From contig NZ_FMXE01000018.1 in NCBI RefSeq assembly GCF_900103735.1, positions 1,904-65,903 of the forward strand: a stretch of 64,000 bases of DNA, written 5' to 3'. The stretch comes from Algoriphagus alkaliphilus (GTDB taxonomy: Bacteria > Bacteroidota > Bacteroidia > Cytophagales > Cyclobacteriaceae). Shown here piece after piece: positions 60,496 to 64,000 of the stretch (positions are counted from its first letter, which is position 1; each line of letters starts with the position of its first letter). The notes beneath the pieces are model-generated. The model searched no databases. It worked only from the letters and a program-made list of their open reading frames with translations, and was not told where the DNA came from. The position numbers were made by a program, and so were the translations under genes.

Positions 60496-61056
60496 ATGAA
60501 CCGAGAAGAGCTTTGGACTGAGGAGATTCAAGTCCTTCAAACTATAATTGAAAAAACCGGACTGGAACCCGCATCCAAATGGGGGACAAGAGTCTACACA
60601 CACCGGGGGAAAAATGTGGTGGGGGCGATAGGTTTCAAAAATCATTTTTGCCTTTGGTTCTATAACGGGGTATTCCTTTCTGATCCTTTGAAGGTTTTGA
60701 TCAATGCCCAAGAAGGAAAAACCAAAGCGATGAGACACTGGAGATTTGAATCTTTGGGAGAAATAGATGAAGGAGAAATTTCAAACTACCTCCGGGAGGC
60801 AATCCAAAATGAAGAAGCGGGCAAAGTCTGGAAACCTGAAAAATCTGCTGATTTGGAAATTCCTTCCATTCTTCAGGAAAAACTGGAACAGGAAGAATCG
60901 CTGAAACTTTCTTTTGATGCACTGCCTCCATTCAAGCAAAAAGAATATGTGGAGTACCTTGTCACTGCCAAGCGAGAGGCAACCCAATATGCCAGAATTG
61001 AAAAGATCATCCCCATGATCAAAGAAGGCATAGGCCTGAATGACAAATACAGGTAG
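60496..61056 (+). CDS. DUF1801/YdeI-type protein
   Basis: A 186-residue cytoplasmic protein. The N-terminal half has the DUF1801 pattern (EEIQVLQTIIEKTGLEPASK-W-G, then VVGAIGFKNHFCLWFYNGVF). The C-terminal half has the YdeI-type tail (LKLSFDALPPFKQKEYVEYL, VTAKREATQYARIEKIIPMI). This two-part layout is typical of COG4430-like proteins of unknown activity. It shares the tail type with the 13077-13655 protein. Monocistronic. Confidence 0.82.
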   Translation: MNREELWTEEIQVLQTIIEKTGLEPASKWGTRVYTHRGKNVVGAIGFKNHFCLWFYNGVFLSDPLKVLINAQEGKTKAMRHWRFESLGEIDEGEISNYLREAIQNEEAGKVWKPEKSADLEIPSILQEKLEQEESLKLSFDALPPFKQKEYVEYLVTAKREATQYARIEKIIPMIKEGIGLNDKYR

Positions 61057-61109
61057 CTTTAGAATAAGTCATTCTTTGCCAAGATCGAAGTGATTCCTGG
61101 AAGTATTTT

Positions 61110-62183
61110 TCAAAAAGGAAAAGTCAACAAGGCATGTTGACTGACCGTGTTAAAGTCACGCCAAACCCGATTGAGTTCAGTATGGGTTTTGGCAGCTTCC
61201 AAACCTGCAAATGGGTACATTCGGGCATTTACTTCCCGGCAGGTTTGGGTGAGTTTTCGGCTGGCCAGGCTGATTGATTTCAGGGACTTTTTGGAGATTT
61301 GCCCCCTCTTTTTGAGTTCTTCCCAAGAGTCCTCCACCTGTCGGTAAAACTTCCTTCGCAGCGATTCCAGCTTTTCAGCAGACTTTCTTTCCAGCTTTTT
61401 AACATACTTCAACTGCTTCTGATCATATTTCCGATATTCGTTCCTTATCCAAAAAGATTCCTTGATCAGCTCTTGCAGATGTTGGGTGATTCCCAAAATG
61501 TTGACTGCTAAAGTGGCTTCTGCAAACTGCAAAAAGGGATAGCGGTAAATAGGTTCAGGCCTGATTACCTTATCGGGTAAAATTTCAAAAGCCCTGTGTA
61601 AGGGAAGCGTCAAATTATCCGCCTTAAACGCATGACTTCCAGTGGCAATCATCCCCATATAACTCCAGCCGTCAAGAATCTGTACTTCTTCCTTTTTCAA
61701 GATAAACGCCTTAACAACTGGTTTTCCCTTAGCATCCAAAAGGGGTTTTCCATTTTCCAGCATCTCACAATTCGCAGTAAAACAAGTGGCATGCAAAGCC
61801 CCGGAAGCATAGGTCCAGCTCCCTTCGATTTGATAAGTATCCCCCACCCGATTAGCTTTTCCTCCCACAAATCCACTTCCGGCAAGGCAAACTTTGGGAT
61901 CGGAAAAAATCTCCTGACTGAGATTTGGTTCCAAGAAACCCACAAACCAGCCAGCTCCGGCGCAAAGGGTGACCGTCCATCCGAGACTGGCATCGAGCCG
62001 GGCGATTTCTTCCTCCAAAAGCAATGCTTCCGGCAGTGTCAATCCCAGTCCGTCCAATTCCATAGGAACGAATAGTTTAAACCACTTTTCAAGGTAAATC
62101 ACGTCCAACATTTCAGGGCTTAGAAAACCGAGTTTTTCAGCTTTTGGGACCCAGATAGAATTAATTAGTTCGGAAGAAATCAT
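61110..62183 (-). CDS. Acyl-CoA dehydrogenase-like flavoprotein
   Basis: A 357-residue protein with the acyl-CoA dehydrogenase N-terminal and middle domains: FVPMELDGLGLTLPEALLLE near 35-54, LDASLGWTVTLCAGAGWFVG, then the middle beta domain YQIEGSWTYASGALHATCFT with the flavin-contacting W-x-Y-x-S-G pattern. The C-terminal helical domain is unusually basic (QLKYVKKLERKSAEKLESLR), and I cannot identify a catalytic glutamate. It may be closer to the HpaB/DszC flavin-dependent oxygenase branch, or have lost dehydrogenase activity. No beta-oxidation genes nearby. Confidence 0.65.
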   Translation of the reverse strand: MISSELINSIWVPKAEKLGFLSPEMLDVIYLEKWFKLFVPMELDGLGLTLPEALLLEEEIARLDASLGWTVTLCAGAGWFVGFLEPNLSQEIFSDPKVCLAGSGFVGGKANRVGDTYQIEGSWTYASGALHATCFTANCEMLENGKPLLDAKGKPVVKAFILKKEEVQILDGWSYMGMIATGSHAFKADNLTLPLHRAFEILPDKVIRPEPIYRYPFLQFAEATLAVNILGITQHLQELIKESFWIRNEYRKYDQKQLKYVKKLERKSAEKLESLRRKFYRQVEDSWEELKKRGQISKKSLKSISLASRKLTQTCREVNARMYPFAGLEAAKTHTELNRVWRDFNTVSQHALLTFPF

Positions 62184-62210
62184 GAGGTAAGTTTAATAAA
62201 AAGCGGAAGA

Positions 62211-62243
62211 AGACCGGTCAGGTTTTGAAAACCTGACCGGTCT
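62211..62243 (-). terminator. Hairpin terminator after the esterase gene
   Basis: A near-perfect long stem: AGACCGGTCAGGTTTT pairs with AAAACCTGACCGGTCT around a short loop, 57 bp past the stop of the upstream gene. On the minus strand the following bases are only moderately T-rich (TCTTCCGCTTTTTATT), so its strength is uncertain. Confidence 0.6.
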
Positions 62244-62299
62244 GGAAAAAAGAAACTTTTCCAAAGCTTAGAACTTTGGAAAAGTTGGCTTTCAATGGA

Positions 62300-63592
62300 T
62301 TACTTCTTCTTTTTCTGGGCAGCCATCCATTCCATGATCGTGACCGGACGACCTTTCAACATAACAGGCGAACCGTCAAAATCAGTGCGGGCAACATTGG
62401 CGTGACTATAAATCCAGGACCAGTGTCCATTGTATCTGAAATTTTCTCCCCCATAAAATCCCGTGATATCAGTAACGTTGTCGTAGTAAGTGAATACTAC
62501 ATTCTTTGCACCAGCTTGCTTCAATCTGTGATAAAGAGGCACTACCGTTTCGTCGGGTTTGGTGGTCATGTCATCCTTGGAATGCACAAACCACATCGGC
62601 ACATTCTTGATCTTTTGAACCTGAGCATCAGTGATAAACTCATTGTTGTAAGCCAAGGCAGAAATGTAGCCTGCGGCAAAGTAATCCGGATGTTCCAAAA
62701 TAAGCTTTAGGGACATGTATCCACCATTAGAGCAGCCTCCGACGTAGATTCGGGTCGGATCGATTTGGGGATTTTTGGCAACATAGTCCTGAATCAAAGC
62801 AAAAACAGCGGCATTGTAAATATCATTTGTCTGTCCACGGGTCATTCCTTCTCCGGCATTCATCCAGAAAGTCGGAGTCTGAGGAATCAGCACATAAGCC
62901 CCTCCAAAAAGAACCTGAATCTCCGGCGAAGCGTAATTAAATGCCTTATTCCCCATCATGGCGATAGTGGGGTCTGTACCTCCTTCTCCTCCCCCATGCA
63001 GCCAGATAATCAGGGGTGCCTTATCCTTGCTGCCCTTAGGTGCAAAAGCGCCATAAGTCAAGGTGGTGTTTTGATGCGTGAATGTACCGGTCAAGTCAAA
63101 TTCGTCAACGATTGATCGGATCCGTCCAATCTCCTGATTCCAGACCTTACCTGATTTTGAACTCACTACAGTGAGACCATAATCTATCCAGATATTTGAG
63201 GCCCGAGTGCCCATACGCATGTATTGAATTGGCGAACCCAATGGTTGGACGGGGCTTACGGAGAGTACTAAAGTCACAAAATTGCCTTCATCCTTCCTTG
63301 AGCCATTTTCGTCGGAAGCAAAAGCGTAGACGACACTTCGTTTTCCTGAACTTTGCGCAGCTGGAATCTCCCCTTCTTTTGAGCTGCGGTTCACAAACAC
63401 TTCAAAATCTGCGGTATTTACCTCCTTCGCAGGCTGATCCATACTGAGGATCACTTTGTTCACTTGTGGCCCCCAGTCAAAGCCTTCGATTACCAGCTTG
63501 TAGGTTCCGGGAGTTGGAGGATCACTTTCCAGTGCCATCAGAAGGAAAGGAGACAGAAACAGAAAGAGTGTCAAGAGTAGGTATTTTTTCAT
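62300..63592 (-). CDS. Exported PHB-depolymerase/feruloyl-esterase-like hydrolase
   Basis: A 430-residue exported alpha/beta hydrolase. A signal peptide (MKKYLLLTLFLFLSPFLLMA) precedes a beta-sandwich domain of about 130 residues (IEGFDWGPQVNKVILSMDQP) and the catalytic domain. The oxyanion region is IIWLHGGGEGG; the nucleophile lies in YVGGCSNGGYMSLKLIL (a cysteine two before the serine); the acidic residue in WFVHSKDDMTTKPD and a histidine in NFRYNGHWSW complete the triad. The fold matches PHB depolymerase, LpqC or prolyl-oligopeptidase-like esterases; a carbohydrate-ester substrate is plausible. Confidence 0.75.
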   Translation of the reverse strand: MKKYLLLTLFLFLSPFLLMALESDPPTPGTYKLVIEGFDWGPQVNKVILSMDQPAKEVNTADFEVFVNRSSKEGEIPAAQSSGKRSVVYAFASDENGSRKDEGNFVTLVLSVSPVQPLGSPIQYMRMGTRASNIWIDYGLTVVSSKSGKVWNQEIGRIRSIVDEFDLTGTFTHQNTTLTYGAFAPKGSKDKAPLIIWLHGGGEGGTDPTIAMMGNKAFNYASPEIQVLFGGAYVLIPQTPTFWMNAGEGMTRGQTNDIYNAAVFALIQDYVAKNPQIDPTRIYVGGCSNGGYMSLKLILEHPDYFAAGYISALAYNNEFITDAQVQKIKNVPMWFVHSKDDMTTKPDETVVPLYHRLKQAGAKNVVFTYYDNVTDITGFYGGENFRYNGHWSWIYSHANVARTDFDGSPVMLKGRPVTIMEWMAAQKKKK

Positions 63593-63709
63593 TCTATAAT
63601 AGGTTATGGGTTTGGTTGATTACGTGATTGAAATTCAAGAAAGAATAATTCATCTCACAGGAAATTATTCAAAAGGCGAAAATCAGATTTATCGCTTTGG
63701 CTTTCCGAC

Positions 63710-64000
63710 TTATTTGATATTGCCTTTCTTAAGCTCATTCACTGCATAATCCACCGCCCTAGCGGTCAGGGCCATGTAGGTGATGGAGGGATTTTGTGTT
63801 CCGGTAGAAGTCATGCAAGCCCCGTCAGTCACAAAAACATTGGGAGCCAAATGCATTTGATTAAATCCATTTAGGATGGATGTTTTAGGGTCTCTTCCCA
63901 TTCTTGCTCCGCCCATTTCGTGAATATCCAAGCCCGGTGCCTGACCGCTGTCTGATTTTCGGATATTGGTGCAACCCGCTTTGGTGAGCATTTCCTCAGC
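63710..64000 (-). CDS. GMC-family oxidoreductase, 3' part (cut by window edge)
   Basis: Only the last ~97 codons are in the window; the frame stays open through 64000. The C-terminal GMC substrate/FAD domain is clear: LDIHEMGGARMGRDPKTSIL with the catalytic-type HEMGG histidine, then VFVTDGACMTSTGTQNPSIT and YMALTARAVDYAVNEL. These Bacteroidetes GMC enzymes are FAD-dependent sugar or alcohol oxidoreductases, often paired with a gluconate-2-dehydrogenase subunit 3 gene beyond the edge. Confidence 0.88.
   Translation of the reverse strand, partial: AEEMLTKAGCTNIRKSDSGQAPGLDIHEMGGARMGRDPKTSILNGFNQMHLAPNVFVTDGACMTSTGTQNPSITYMALTARAVDYAVNELKKGNIK

Overview
This 64 kb window is bacterial chromosome from the Bacteroidetes, most likely the order Cytophagales and family Cyclobacteriaceae (Algoriphagus or a close relative). 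I infer this from the gene content: DUF1460, a LytS/LytTR pair, PepSY iron protein, a CusA-TolC fusion, a UPF0158 remnant, relaxed lipoprotein signals and Sec signal peptides ending in A-x-Q. It also fits the lack of strong Shine-Dalgarno sites and the presence of TAnnTTTG-type -7 promoter boxes. No tRNA, rRNA or CRISPR array was found.

Layout. Positions 1-2690 are a repeat-dense stretch enclosing a MntA/HepT toxin-antitoxin pair. Positions 2.7-13.7 kb, all on the minus strand, hold an S15 peptidase, a 1701-residue pseudokinase/ATPase/GAF/adenylate cyclase, a haem-binding lipoprotein, a DUF1460 amidase-like protein and a YdeI-family protein. Positions 13.9-15.3 kb are a small graveyard: a UPF0158 3' fragment, the 5' end of an hsdS gene, an ORF6N gene broken by one stop codon, and a second ORF6N fragment. 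Then come ssb and a phosphodiesterase. Positions 17.8-25.4 kb form a metal-efflux locus: adaptor, RND pump fused to a TolC-like channel, histidine kinase and response regulator. The same direct-repeat operator, CTTAAG-N5-CTTAAG, sits at the same distance upstream of both the regulator operon and the pump operon. A GH130-like gene and a PepSY protein with a dyad operator follow. Positions 29.3-33.4 kb are the Anbu operon: ATP-grasp, alpha-E, Anbu and transglutaminase.

Positions 34-42.3 kb hold a K+/H+ antiporter, a response regulator, a 1705-residue multi-PAS/GAF kinase and a decayed PAS kinase pseudogene. Positions 42.6-46.2 kb hold metG, a TetR regulator and a GNAT enzyme. On the plus strand at 46.5-57 kb are an unusually long ligA, a RhuM gene, a leftover copy of the ligA 3' tail, a LytS/LytTR pair, a CPA2 antiporter, dapA, xseA and xseB. 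The end carries a NusG-like gene, katG, a second YdeI-type gene, an acyl-CoA-dehydrogenase-like gene, an esterase and the 3' end of a GMC oxidoreductase cut by the window edge.

The most notable observations are the paired operators that define a small metal regulon, the pump-channel polyprotein with an internal signal peptide, and the cyclase with a degenerate kinase domain. Others are the insertion in LigA, the ligA-tail scar beside RhuM, the decayed restriction-type locus, the tandem MITE-like elements at two loci, and several families of word-like intergenic repeats. All family assignments come from reading motifs by eye; no database search was run.
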